Shown here piece by piece: positions 42,389-50,780 of a stretch of 64,000 bases of DNA. The stretch comes from Nonomuraea jiangxiensis (GTDB taxonomy: Bacteria > Actinomycetota > Actinomycetes > Streptosporangiales > Streptosporangiaceae): NCBI RefSeq assembly GCF_900099965.1, contig NZ_FNDJ01000012.1, forward strand, positions 124,001-188,000. The letters are read 5' to 3'. The notes under the pieces are model-generated. The model worked only from the letters and a program-made list of their open reading frames with translations, had not been told where the DNA came from and did not search any database. Both the position numbers and the translations under genes were made by a program. Numbering within the stretch: position 1 is the stretch's first letter; each line of letters starts with the position of its first letter.

Positions 42389-43546
42389 TCAGGTGGGGCG
42401 GTGGGTGGCCAGGGTGGCGTGGTGGTCGGCGCCGGCCGGGCCGTGCGGATCAGTGTGTACGGTGGCCGCCCGCAGCCTCGGGAGATCGTGGATGAGGCGG
42501 TGCTCGGCTTCGACCGCCACCGCATGGGCGTCGACCACCGACATATCGTGATTGACCAGGATCTCCACCTCGGCGTGGAGGGCGTGACCGATCCAGCGCA
42601 GGCGTACGGAGCCGATGCCGTGAACGCCCTTCACGGTGGTGAGGATGCGTTCGGCGGCGTCCACCAGGGCCGGGTCGACGGCGTCCATGAGACGGTGGTA
42701 GATCTCGCGGGCCGCGTCGCGCAGCACGAAGCAGATGGCGACCGTGATCAGCAGGCCGACGATCGGGTCAGCGATCGGGAGTCCGAGGGCCGAGCCGCCC
42801 GCGCCCAGCAGGACCGCGAGCGAGGTGAAGCCGTCGGTTCTGGCGTGCAGGCCGTCGGCCACCAGGGCGGCCGAGCCGATCTCCCTGCCGACCTTGATGC
42901 GATAGCGTGCCACCCACTCGTTCCCGAGGAACCCGACCACAGCCGCGCCGGCCACCCAGCCGACCGCCCGCATCTCCTGGGGTTCGAGCAGCCGCAGGCC
43001 GGCCTCGTACCCGGCCAGGGCCGCCGAGGCGGCGATGAGCAGGACGATGACGATGCCCGCGAGGTCCTCCGCCCGGCCGTAACCGTAGGTGAAGCGGCGG
43101 GTGGCGGCGCGGCGGCCGAGCGAGAACGCGATGGCCAGCGGGACGGCGGTGAGGGCGTCGGCCAGGTTGTGCAGGGTGTCGCCGAGCAGCGCGACCGAAC
43201 CGGAGGCCGCGACGATCACGGCCTGGATGACGGCGGTGACCATCAGGACGGCGAACGAGATGGCCAGCACGCGCATGCCACGACTGCTCGCCTCCAGTGC
43301 GGCGTCGGTTTTGTCGGCACTGTCATGGCTGTGAGGCGTTATTACATGAAATATCCGCCCCAACACCCCACCCAGCCCACCCACAGCCGCATGCCCGTGC
43401 CCATGCCCGTGCGAATGCTCATCCCCGGACCCATGCCCGTGCTCGTGCTCGCCTCCCCGTATGTGGCCGTGCCCGTGACTGCGTCCCTGTCCGTGCTCAT
43501 GTGCGTGTTCGTGCTGGTGAGGAGGTGGGGTGGGGTGTTCGGACAT
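42389..43546 (-). CDS. Cation diffusion facilitator (zinc efflux)
   Basis: 385 residues. A His-rich N-terminal tail with many H-x-H repeats (residues 1-55) precedes six membrane helices. Transport-site motifs are HNLAD in TM2 and HARTD in TM5 (both HxxxD), the pattern of zinc-selective CDFs, unlike the DxxxD of YiiP. A cytoplasmic CDF dimerisation domain follows (VKGVHGIGSVRLRWIGHALHAEVEI). It exports zinc and probably related metals by proton antiport. Divergent from the ArsR-type sensor. Confidence 0.92.
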   Translation of the reverse strand: MSEHPTPPPHQHEHAHEHGQGRSHGHGHIRGGEHEHGHGSGDEHSHGHGHGHAAVGGLGGVLGRIFHVITPHSHDSADKTDAALEASSRGMRVLAISFAVLMVTAVIQAVIVAASGSVALLGDTLHNLADALTAVPLAIAFSLGRRAATRRFTYGYGRAEDLAGIVIVLLIAASAALAGYEAGLRLLEPQEMRAVGWVAGAAVVGFLGNEWVARYRIKVGREIGSAALVADGLHARTDGFTSLAVLLGAGGSALGLPIADPIVGLLITVAICFVLRDAAREIYHRLMDAVDPALVDAAERILTTVKGVHGIGSVRLRWIGHALHAEVEILVNHDMSVVDAHAVAVEAEHRLIHDLPRLRAATVHTDPHGPAGADHHATLATHRPT

Positions 43547-43596
43547 GACATCGCCTCACTTGCGCATTTTATCCCTTTTAGCAAGGATATGTAGTT

Positions 43597-43953
43597 ATGT
43601 ACGCACGCGACAACACCTCGACGGCCACCCCTTCGCAGGACCACCCCACTCCTGCCCAGGTGAACGCCGCCGTCGACGCTTTTCGCATGCTCAGCGACGG
43701 CACCCGCCTCAGGCTGATGTGGTTGTTGTCCTCCGGCGAACTGGATGTGAACTCACTTGCCGAGGCCATCGGCGCACCCCGCCCGTCGGTGTCGCAACAC
43801 CTCGCCAAACTCCGCCTGGCCGGACTGGTGGACACGCGCAGGGACGGGCGCCGGGTACTCTACCGCGCGCGGGACTCGCATGTACGGGCGCTGATCGCCG
43901 AGGCCCTCTTCCACGCCGATCACGAGGTCTCGGGCCTCCCCCGCCACGACTGA
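43597..43953 (+). CDS. ArsR/SmtB-family zinc-sensing repressor
   Basis: 118 residues. Winged helix: LDVNSLAEAIGAPRPSVSQHLAKLRLAGLV. The last helix contains D-x-H-(10)-H-x-x-H (DSHVRALIAEALFHADH), the alpha-5 metal site of CzrA/SmtB. It should release DNA when zinc is bound and derepress the divergent exporter. Start ATG 43597 after AAGGAT. The 50-bp intergenic region has TATCC/GGATA half-sites (~43570-43590). Confidence 0.9.
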   Translation: MYARDNTSTATPSQDHPTPAQVNAAVDAFRMLSDGTRLRLMWLLSSGELDVNSLAEAIGAPRPSVSQHLAKLRLAGLVDTRRDGRRVLYRARDSHVRALIAEALFHADHEVSGLPRHD

Positions 43954-43975
43954 CCACCCCCAGCGAAGCCAGAGG

Positions 43976-44011
43976 AGCCAGGGCAGCCGGGGAAGCCAGG
44001 CCAGCCGGGGA
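43976..44011. repeat. Two 18-bp tandem repeats between convergent genes
   Basis: AGCCAGGGCAGCCGGGGA (43976-43993) and AGCCAGGCCAGCCGGGGA (43994-44011) differ at one base. They lie in the 89-bp space between the ArsR and acyl-CoA dehydrogenase stops. Confidence 0.75.
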
Positions 44012-44042
44012 AACGACCCCCGCCCTCACCCCGACCGGCCGG

Positions 44043-45206
44043 TCACCAGCCCACCTTGCTCTTGCCCGAGACGAGCGACCGCGCGATCACCATGCGCTGC
44101 ACGTCGTTGGTGCCCTCCCCGATCGCCATCAGCGGCGCGTCCCGGTAGAGCCGCTCCACGACGAACTCCTGCGAATACCCGTACCCCCCGTGGATCCGCA
44201 TCGACTCCAGCGCGGCCTTCAGCGCGACCTCCGAGGCGAAGTACTTGGCCATCCCCGCCTCCATGTCCACCCGCTTGCCCCCGTCCGCCTGGGCGGCCGC
44301 CCAGTACGTGAGCAGCCGGGCCGCCTGGATGTCGGTGGCCATGTCGGCGAGCTTGAGCTGGATGGCCTGGAAGTCGGCGATCGGCTGGCCGAAGGCGGTG
44401 CGCTCGCGGGCGTAGGCGAGCGCGGCGTCGTACGCGGCCTGGGCGACCCCGACGGCGCGGGCGGCGATGTTGATACGGCCCATCTCCAGCCCGCCGAGCA
44501 CCTGCTGCATGCCTCGCCCCTCGACCCCTCCAAGCAGGGCGGACACCGGCACCCGTACGTGGTCGAGCACCACCTCGCACGTCTCCGTGCCCTTGTAGCC
44601 GAGCTTGGGCAGGTCGCGGCTGACGCTGAAGCCCGCCGTGGCCGGGTCCACGAGCAGCACCGACATGCCCCGGTGCGCGGGCTCGGTCACCGAGGTCTTG
44701 ACGAGCACGGGCAGCGGGTCGGCGTGGCGGGCGTTGGTGATCCAGGTCTTGGTGCCGGTCACGACGTAGAAGTCGCCGTCGCGTTCCGCCCGCGTCTGGA
44801 TGCCCTGCAGGTCGGTGCCCGCGCCGGGCTCGGTGAGCGCGATCGCGGTCCGGCGGACGCCGGCGGCCAGGTCCTCCAGGTGGAGCCGCTTCTGCTCCTC
44901 GGTGCCGTGCCGGGCGATCATCCAGCAGGCCAGCGAGTGGGACCCGATGGTGCCCGCGACCCCCATCCAGCCGCGCGAGATCTCCTCGAAGACCAGGGCG
45001 AACGACACCATGTCGGCCCCGAGCCCGCCGTACTCCTCGGGGACCGACAGGCCGAACAGCCCCATCTGCTTCATCTTCTCGATGATCTCCGTCGGATATC
45101 TGCCGGAGTGCTCCCATTCGGTGGCCACCGGCATGATCTCTTTGTCGACGAACGCGCGCAGCGTCTCCCTGAAGGCCCGCTGCTCGGGGGTCAGTTCGAA
45201 ATCCAT
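44043..45206 (-). CDS. Acyl-CoA dehydrogenase
   Basis: 387 residues. Signatures: ALTEPGAGTDLQGIQT, FYVVTGTKTWITNA, the region RIHGGYGYSQEFVVERLYRD and the catalytic Glu in IGEGTNDVQRM. It forms 2,3-enoyl-CoA with FAD, probably for branched-chain or short acyl-CoA. It follows the MaoC-type hydratase gene by 12 nt on the same strand. ATG at 45206 chosen over the TTG at 45215. Confidence 0.92.
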   Translation of the reverse strand: MDFELTPEQRAFRETLRAFVDKEIMPVATEWEHSGRYPTEIIEKMKQMGLFGLSVPEEYGGLGADMVSFALVFEEISRGWMGVAGTIGSHSLACWMIARHGTEEQKRLHLEDLAAGVRRTAIALTEPGAGTDLQGIQTRAERDGDFYVVTGTKTWITNARHADPLPVLVKTSVTEPAHRGMSVLLVDPATAGFSVSRDLPKLGYKGTETCEVVLDHVRVPVSALLGGVEGRGMQQVLGGLEMGRINIAARAVGVAQAAYDAALAYARERTAFGQPIADFQAIQLKLADMATDIQAARLLTYWAAAQADGGKRVDMEAGMAKYFASEVALKAALESMRIHGGYGYSQEFVVERLYRDAPLMAIGEGTNDVQRMVIARSLVSGKSKVGW

Positions 45207-45218
45207 GACTCTCAATCC

Positions 45219-45731
45219 TCAGAGCGGACCGGTCTTGGCCCGCGGGAAGTACCCCTTGTCGTACGGGGCGTCGCGCTTGTACACCATGACGGTCCTGGTC
45301 CACGACATGATCTCGTCGCCGTCCTGGTTGAGCCCGCGGGTGCGGCAGGTGACGATCCCCGCGTACGGCCGGGACTTCGACTCCCGCTTGGCGATCACCT
45401 TCGACTCGGCGTACACGGTGTCGCCGACGAACACCGGGTGGGTGAGCTTGATGTCCTCCCAGCCGAGGTTCACGATCGCCTTCTGGCTCACGTCGATCAC
45501 GGACAGGCCGAGCACGATGGCCACGCTGAGCCCCGAGTTAACGATGATCTTGCCGACCGGGGTCCTGTCGGCGAAGTGGGCGTTGAAGTGGCTCTGGTTC
45601 GTGTTCATGGTCAGGAGCGTGAACCAGGTGTTGTCGGCCTCGCTGATCGTGCGCCCCATCGGGTGCTGGTAGACGTCCCCGACCGTGAAGTCCTCGTAGT
45701 AACGGCCGATCTCGGGCTCGTGCACGGTCAC
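45219..45731 (-). CDS. MaoC-like (R)-specific enoyl-CoA hydratase family protein
   Basis: 170 residues of a single hot-dog fold: YYEDFTVGDVYQHPMGRTIS, then NQSHFNAHFADRTPVGKIIV and VFVGDTVYAESKVI. The segment between GRTIS and ADNTWF replaces the usual short hydratase motif. It is coupled to the acyl-CoA dehydrogenase, fitting dehydrogenation then hydration in acyl-CoA breakdown. GTG at 45731 follows AGGGAG. Confidence 0.85.
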   Translation of the reverse strand: MTVHEPEIGRYYEDFTVGDVYQHPMGRTISEADNTWFTLLTMNTNQSHFNAHFADRTPVGKIIVNSGLSVAIVLGLSVIDVSQKAIVNLGWEDIKLTHPVFVGDTVYAESKVIAKRESKSRPYAGIVTCRTRGLNQDGDEIMSWTRTVMVYKRDAPYDKGYFPRAKTGPL

Positions 45732-45797
45732 TCGGCGGCTCCCTGTTCACCAACGATCAGAGCGCTCACGTTAATCGTCTGACATTTTCCTGGTCAA

Positions 45798-46400
45798 TCA
45801 GGCGCGGGCGGCCATCCTGGCGACCACGTCGACGATGCGGGCGGCGCGTTCGACCTCGGCGCGGTGGAACACCGGCCCTTCCGCGCGGGCGACGACCACG
45901 TGCATGCTCTGTGTCAGGACGGGCAACAACATCAGCCGCAGCGGGTCGGCGTCCCTGGTGATGGCGCGCGGCGGCGGCTCCGGCAGGAAGAACTCGGCCG
46001 GGGCGGCCAGCGAGGCGTGCCGTACGGCGCCGTCGGCCAGCGCCAGCGACCACTCGGCCCCGCACAGGCCCGGCAGGGCGTCCACCAGCGTGGCGAACCC
46101 CCGCGCGGGCTCCATCGCGACGTGCATGAGCAGGTCGTAGTCCGGGGCGGAGCCCGGTACGTCCTTGGTCACCCAGACGCCTTCGACGCGGACGCCGGGC
46201 ACGGCGGACAACCGCTCGCGGGCCTCGGAGGCGGGGACCTTGCCGGGCCAGGAGACGGTGAAGTCGTCCACGGCCCGCCCGGCCTCCCGTTCGAGCACCG
46301 TGACCTGCAGGATGTCGGCTCCGAGTGCCCCCAGAGACTTGGCGACCTGGCCGAGGCCACCCGGCCGGTCCGGTAGCGACACCCTCAGTCGCAGCAGCAT
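45798..46400 (-). CDS. ACT-domain amino-acid-binding regulatory protein
   Basis: 200 residues. It starts LLRLRVSLPDRPGGLGQVAK, the classical ACT start (ligand-binding between two copies), with ILQVTVLEREAGRAVDDFTV. A second, diverged ACT-like or GAF-like half follows. ACT domains sense amino acids. The partner is not visible. It is on the same strand and 66 bp before the MaoC gene, so it may belong to that operon and suggests amino-acid-derived acyl-CoA catabolism. ATG 46400 after GGAAAGGGGG. Confidence 0.8.
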   Translation of the reverse strand: MLLRLRVSLPDRPGGLGQVAKSLGALGADILQVTVLEREAGRAVDDFTVSWPGKVPASEARERLSAVPGVRVEGVWVTKDVPGSAPDYDLLMHVAMEPARGFATLVDALPGLCGAEWSLALADGAVRHASLAAPAEFFLPEPPPRAITRDADPLRLMLLPVLTQSMHVVVARAEGPVFHRAEVERAARIVDVVARMAARA

Positions 46401-46602
46401 TGCCCGCCCCCTTTCCAGAGGCTCCACAGTGCCGTGGAAAGATTTCACGCATGTTCCACGGATATGTCGCACATGCTGCGGTTATATCCAAGAATGAAGC
46501 GTTAAGTCCGGAATGTCGAACATTGGGGCACCGGACCGGGCCACCGCCCGCGCCCTGCGCCAACGGCGGCCCTCACCAGAGCGCACCGGGGCCGTCCCCA
46601 GG

Positions 46603-46700
46603 CCAGGCGCCTATTCCCGAGTCAGGCGCCCGTCCCCAGCTCAAGCGCCCGTCCCCGGGTCAGGCGCTCGTCCCCAGTTCAGGCGCCCGTTCCCGGGTCA
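46603..46700. repeat. 19-bp tandem repeats running up to the P450-reductase stop codon
   Basis: Five units (46603-46621, 46622-46640, 46641-46659, 46660-46678, 46679-46697) of the form TCAGGCGCCCGTCCCCAGC. A sixth begins at 46698 with TCA, which is the stop codon (TGA) of the P450-reductase gene on the minus strand. On that strand every unit repeats the stop-bearing CGCCTGA-like sequence. Confidence 0.88.
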
Positions 46701-49700
46701 GGCGAACACATCCTGCTGGTAACGCCCCTCCGACTCCAGCCCGGCCAGCCAGGCCGCCCCGTCGGTACCGGTCTTGAGGCGGTGGAGGTCGAGCAGGGCC
46801 TCCCGTACGGCGGGCGCCATCCGCAGGCCGTCGCCGCAGACGTACACATGGGCGCCCTGCTCCAGCAGCTCCCACACCTCGTCGGCGTGCGCGGCGACGG
46901 CGTCCTGGACGAACCGGTACGGGTGCCCGGCCACGGCCGAGTACGCGGGACGCACCGTCACCGGCCCCGCCTCGGCCCAGGCGGCCACCTCCTCCGCGTA
47001 CAGCTCGTCGTGCCCGGGGTGGCGGGAGCCGGTGAACACCAGGGCCCGCCCGCTCGCCCCCGCCAGCGCGCGCTCCTCCAGGAAGCCGCGCAGCGGCGCG
47101 AACCCGGTGCCGGGGCCGACCAGGATCACCGGCGTGGCCGGGTCGGCCGGCAGCCGGAACGGCGGCGCGGGCACGCGGACGTAGCCGTAGAACACCTCGC
47201 CGGGCGCCAGCCCGGCCAGGTAGGCCGAGCACATGCCCTGGTAGGTGCCGCTGCCGGACCAGGCGGGACCCTCGACCAGGCCGACGGTGAGCCGGACGAG
47301 GCCCGGATCGGCCAGCGGCGAGGAGGACACCGAGTAGTAACGCGGCCTGATCGGCCCGGCCATCTCCAGGAACACCGGCAGCGGCAGCTCGGCCGCCGGG
47401 AACCGTTCCAGCAGGGCCAGCGGGGAGACGCGCTTGGCCAGGATCTCCTCGGCGTAGTTCGCGGTCAGCTCGGCGAGCTGCCCCTGGGTCCAGGGGCAGC
47501 GAGTGTGCGCGGACAGCGCCTCCAGGTCGGAGCGGGTGGCCACCTCCTGCAGCTCGGCGAACTCGGTCAGCAGCAGGCCCGCCGTCACCGGGGTGTCCAC
47601 CGGCAGGTGGGTGGCGCCGGCGGCGCGCAGCCGTACCACCTGCTCGCGGGGGACGCGCAGGCAGCGCAGCGCCCACTCCACCAGCTCGGGGTCGTTCTTG
47701 GCGAAGACCGCCACGTGGTCGCCCGCCGAGTAGGTGACGCCCTCGGGCAGCCGGGCCACGATGGAACGCACGCCGGGACGCGGCGCCTCGATCGAGAAGT
47801 CCCACAGCCCGTCCGGGTCGCCGGTCAGCTCCTCGTTGGAGACGACGGTCAGCGGGAAGGCCCGCTCGGAGACGACGGCGGGCCTGATCTCGGCCTCGCT
47901 GAGCACCTCCATCTCGTAGCGCGGCCCGGCGCCGTCGGCCGACGCGCTGTACTCGGCGGCCAGGGCAGCCCACAGCCGGGCCGTCCACGCGGACACGTCG
48001 CCGTCGAAGTCGCCGTCCGTGTCGGCCTCGCCGCGCTCGATCAGCGGCACCGCCCCGGCGGCCGTCAGCTTCTCGAAGGCGCGCCGGGGGAAGTCCTGGT
48101 ACGTCGGCCACTGCGTGTTCCCGCAGCCCAGCACGGCCAGGCGGACCCCGGACAGGTCGGGCAGGCCGTCCAGGGCGTCGAAGCGCTGGGCGTTGTCGGG
48201 GGCCTTGCCGTTGTAGGAGGAGGCGACCACGACGAGCAGTCCCGACCGCGGCGGCTCCAGCTCGTCCAGGGTGGTCAGCGTGGTGGCGAAGCCGGCCCGC
48301 CCGGCCCGCTCGGCCAGGCGCTCGGCGAGGTCGGCGCTGGTGCCGAGGTTGGAGCCGTAGGCGACGGTGAGGGGCACACCGGTCACGGTGACGTCCTGCT
48401 GCTCGCTCTCCTGGACCTGCTGATCGGCCACGGCGGCGCGCTCGTGGGCGCGGCGCTCGCGGACCCGGAGGGTGAACCCCTCCGGCTTCAGGGTGAGCGT
48501 CTGCTTGATCTTCATCCGGTAGGCGTTCTGGTCGGACAGGGCGAAGCGCCGCAGGATCATCGCCAGCGCCAGCCTGGCCTCGGTGAGCGCGAACTGGCGG
48601 CCGATGCAGGCCCGCTCGCCGTTGCCGAACGGCTTGTACGCGCCCGGGTGGTGGGCGGCCTTGTGCTCCGGCAGCCAGCGGTCGATGTCGAACTCGTCGG
48701 GGCGTTCCCACGCCCGGGGATTGCGGTGGAGGGCGGGCAGCAGCACGCCGATCTTCTGCCCCTCGGGCACGGCGTAGCCACCGAGCGTGGTGTCCGCCAC
48801 CGGGGACACCGCGAAGATCGGGATCGGCGACCAGAACCGCAGCGTCTCCTCCAGGACGCGGGGGATGACGTCGAGCTTCATGATCGCCTCGTAGGTGGGC
48901 GGCTCGTCGCCCGGCAGCAGCCTGTCGACCTCGTCGTAGGCGCGGGCCAGGGTGTGCGGCTCGCGGAGCAGGTTGTACAGGGCGAAGGAGAGCAGGCCGC
49001 TGGTCGTCTCGTGGCCGGCGATCAGGAAGGTGAGGACCTGGTTGCGGATGTTCTCGTCGGACAGGCGGGCGCCGGTGTGCGGGTCGGACGCCTCCAGCAT
49101 GAGGCCGAGCAGGTCCTTCGCACCGCCCGCTGCGCCGGCGCGACGCTCCCTGATCACCTCGTCGACCAGCTCCTGCATGGTGGCGATGTCGCGCCGGTAG
49201 GCCTCGTCGCTCTTGCGCATGAACTTGTTGACGAACGGCAGCCGCTGGTTGCGCAGCATGGCGTGGGTCAGCGCGCCGCCCATGGCCCGCAGGAACGGGT
49301 GCAGCTCGGGCGACTCGAACGAGTTGAACCGGTAGCCGAACCCGGTGAGCGAGATGATGTCCAGGGTCAGCCGGGTCATGTCATCGGAAACGGGCAGATC
49401 CTCCCCCTGCCGGCCTGCCCAGGACGCGATCAGCCGCTCGGCCACCTCGAGCATCTGCGGGTAGTACGCCTTCATCGAGCGCTGGCTGAAGGCGGGCATC
49501 AGGATGCGGTGGGCATGCCCCCACACCGGCTCGTGCAGCTCGGCGGTGAACAAGCCGTCGCCGCCGAAGTCGCGCACGATGGAGAGGGGCGGGTCGATGC
49601 GCTTGATGAAGCGCGTCTCGTCGCACACCTCGCTGACGAGGTCGGGGTCGTACACCAGCACCACCGAGCGCCCGGCGATGTCGAGGCGGTAGATGCCCTC

Positions 49701-49808
49701 TTCGTAGTCCGCGGCCACCCGGACGAAATGCTCCACCGGGGAGTGCGGGGGGATTTGCAGGGTGTTGCCCACGATCGGCAGGCCCTGCGGGGCGGGAATC
49801 CGAGCCAT
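46698..49808 (-). CDS. Self-sufficient cytochrome P450/NADPH-P450 reductase fusion (CYP102 type)
   Basis: 1036 residues, close to P450-BM3 (1049). Heme domain: N-terminal IPAPQGLPIVGNTLQI, I-helix FLIAGHETTSGLLSF, ExxR in LEETLRFW, heme loop PFGNGERACIGRQFAL. Reductase: FMN-binding VAYGSNLGTSADLAERL, FAD and NADPH parts with RYYSVSSSPLAD, VGPGTGFAPLRGFL, VYVCGDGLRMA. Such enzymes hydroxylate fatty acids near the end of the chain. ATG 49808 has AGGGAG 7 nt upstream. Divergent TetR gene and twin palindromes indicate tight repression, as for BM3/BM3R1 in principle. Confidence 0.95.
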   Translation of the reverse strand: MARIPAPQGLPIVGNTLQIPPHSPVEHFVRVAADYEEGIYRLDIAGRSVVLVYDPDLVSEVCDETRFIKRIDPPLSIVRDFGGDGLFTAELHEPVWGHAHRILMPAFSQRSMKAYYPQMLEVAERLIASWAGRQGEDLPVSDDMTRLTLDIISLTGFGYRFNSFESPELHPFLRAMGGALTHAMLRNQRLPFVNKFMRKSDEAYRRDIATMQELVDEVIRERRAGAAGGAKDLLGLMLEASDPHTGARLSDENIRNQVLTFLIAGHETTSGLLSFALYNLLREPHTLARAYDEVDRLLPGDEPPTYEAIMKLDVIPRVLEETLRFWSPIPIFAVSPVADTTLGGYAVPEGQKIGVLLPALHRNPRAWERPDEFDIDRWLPEHKAAHHPGAYKPFGNGERACIGRQFALTEARLALAMILRRFALSDQNAYRMKIKQTLTLKPEGFTLRVRERRAHERAAVADQQVQESEQQDVTVTGVPLTVAYGSNLGTSADLAERLAERAGRAGFATTLTTLDELEPPRSGLLVVVASSYNGKAPDNAQRFDALDGLPDLSGVRLAVLGCGNTQWPTYQDFPRRAFEKLTAAGAVPLIERGEADTDGDFDGDVSAWTARLWAALAAEYSASADGAGPRYEMEVLSEAEIRPAVVSERAFPLTVVSNEELTGDPDGLWDFSIEAPRPGVRSIVARLPEGVTYSAGDHVAVFAKNDPELVEWALRCLRVPREQVVRLRAAGATHLPVDTPVTAGLLLTEFAELQEVATRSDLEALSAHTRCPWTQGQLAELTANYAEEILAKRVSPLALLERFPAAELPLPVFLEMAGPIRPRYYSVSSSPLADPGLVRLTVGLVEGPAWSGSGTYQGMCSAYLAGLAPGEVFYGYVRVPAPPFRLPADPATPVILVGPGTGFAPLRGFLEERALAGASGRALVFTGSRHPGHDELYAEEVAAWAEAGPVTVRPAYSAVAGHPYRFVQDAVAAHADEVWELLEQGAHVYVCGDGLRMAPAVREALLDLHRLKTGTDGAAWLAGLESEGRYQQDVFA

Positions 49809-49827
49809 GAGTTGCTCCCTCATGCAG

Positions 49828-49866
49828 CCATACACTGTATGGCGGACGCTACCATACGGCGTATGG
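49828..49866. promoter_or_regulatory. Twin palindromic operators between P450-reductase and TetR genes
   Basis: CCATACACTGTATGG (49828-49842) and CCATACGGCGTATGG (49852-49866) share the arms CCATAC/GTATGG with a 3-bp centre. Their centres are 24 bp apart. The second contains the TetR start codon (ATG 49863-49865), so the TetR mRNA is probably leaderless or nearly so. Bound TetR would cover both start regions. Confidence 0.8.
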
Positions 49867-50432
49867 CAGTGAGCGCGCGCAGGGGCACCCCTCTGACTCT
49901 CGAAGAAATCTGCGCCACGGCCGTGCGGATGGTCGACGACGGCGGAGTGGAAGGGCTGTCCATGCGCAAGCTGGCGGCGGAGCTGGACGTCAATCCCATG
50001 TCGCTCTACCACCACGTGGAGAACAAGGAGGCGCTGCTCGCGCTGATCTGCGCCACCGTGGGCGACCGCATGACCATGCCGCCTGACGACGGCTCACCGT
50101 GGCAGGAGCAGTTCAAGGCGCTGGCGATGGCCTACTACCGGCACGCGCTGGCCCATCCGGCCCTGTGGGGATACATCCACAACCATCCCGAGCTCATCGC
50201 GGACCGCCGGCGGCCGATCTGGCAGACGCTCAACCGGATCCTGCTGCTGGCCGGGGTGCCGGAGCCGGAGCTGAAGCGGACGAGCGACGTGCTGCACGCG
50301 TTCGTCTCGGGTTTCCTCTTCGCCCAGGTCCAGGGCCATCTCTCGGACGACCCCGGGGAGATCGCGCGCATGTTCGACATGGCCGTCAGCCTGATCACCC
50401 ACGGCCTCCAGGACGGCTTCTGGAAAGGGTGA
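49863..50432 (+). CDS. TetR family regulator (TetR_C tetracycline-type), repressor of the P450 fusion
   Basis: 189 residues. HTH: LSMRKLAAELDVNPMSLYHHVENKEALL, preceded by LTLEEICATAVRMVDDGG. Helical C-terminal domain typical of the tetracycline-repressor group. The start overlaps one of two palindromes. A later GTG at 49869 is possible. The long open frame upstream on this strand (back to 46.8 kb) is antisense to the P450 gene and not coding. Confidence 0.87.
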   Translation: MAVSARRGTPLTLEEICATAVRMVDDGGVEGLSMRKLAAELDVNPMSLYHHVENKEALLALICATVGDRMTMPPDDGSPWQEQFKALAMAYYRHALAHPALWGYIHNHPELIADRRRPIWQTLNRILLLAGVPEPELKRTSDVLHAFVSGFLFAQVQGHLSDDPGEIARMFDMAVSLITHGLQDGFWKG

Positions 50433-50445
50433 GGGGCGGGCGCGC

Positions 50446-50757
50446 TCAGCCCGCGGCCTCCCAGACCGCCTCGAACGCCTCCGGTGTGATCTCGGTCAGC
50501 TCCCAGATCTCCAGCGGCTGGTCGGTGAGGAAGCCGCGCTCGTCATGGAGGTGCCGCCACCAGTAGCGCCGGGCGGCCCGGTCGGCGCCGACCTCGACCT
50601 GACGAACCGCCCAGTGCTCGGCGTCGCCCTCGACGCTCTCGAACAGCCACGCCCGCCCGTCCTCGTCGCCGAGATGCCAGTAATGGCGGGGGGCGTCGGA
50701 CTCGGCGAGCTGCCGCACCAGCGGCCGGCGGAGTTCTTCTGAAAGCACGCCGTCCAC
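50446..50757 (-). CDS. Small conserved hypothetical protein
   Basis: 103 residues, rich in acidic and aromatic residues: HYWHLGDEDGRAWLFESVEG and a WAVRQVEV strand, then RYWWRHLHDERGFLTDQPLE. Similar short proteins occur widely in actinobacteria, function unknown. GTG 50757 or 50748. Stop 13 bp from the convergent TetR gene. Confidence 0.7.
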   Translation of the reverse strand: MDGVLSEELRRPLVRQLAESDAPRHYWHLGDEDGRAWLFESVEGDAEHWAVRQVEVGADRAARRYWWRHLHDERGFLTDQPLEIWELTEITPEAFEAVWEAAG

Positions 50758-50780
50758 TCTAGGGTGCCCGATCGGCCGGC

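Noticed and set aside
46782..49862. Very long plus-strand open frame (over 1,000 codons) upstream of and in frame with the TetR gene
   Set aside because: It is antisense to the P450-reductase fusion, has Gly/Arg/Gln-rich composition with no domain, and only the last 189 codons match a protein family. Such shadows are normal at this GC content.
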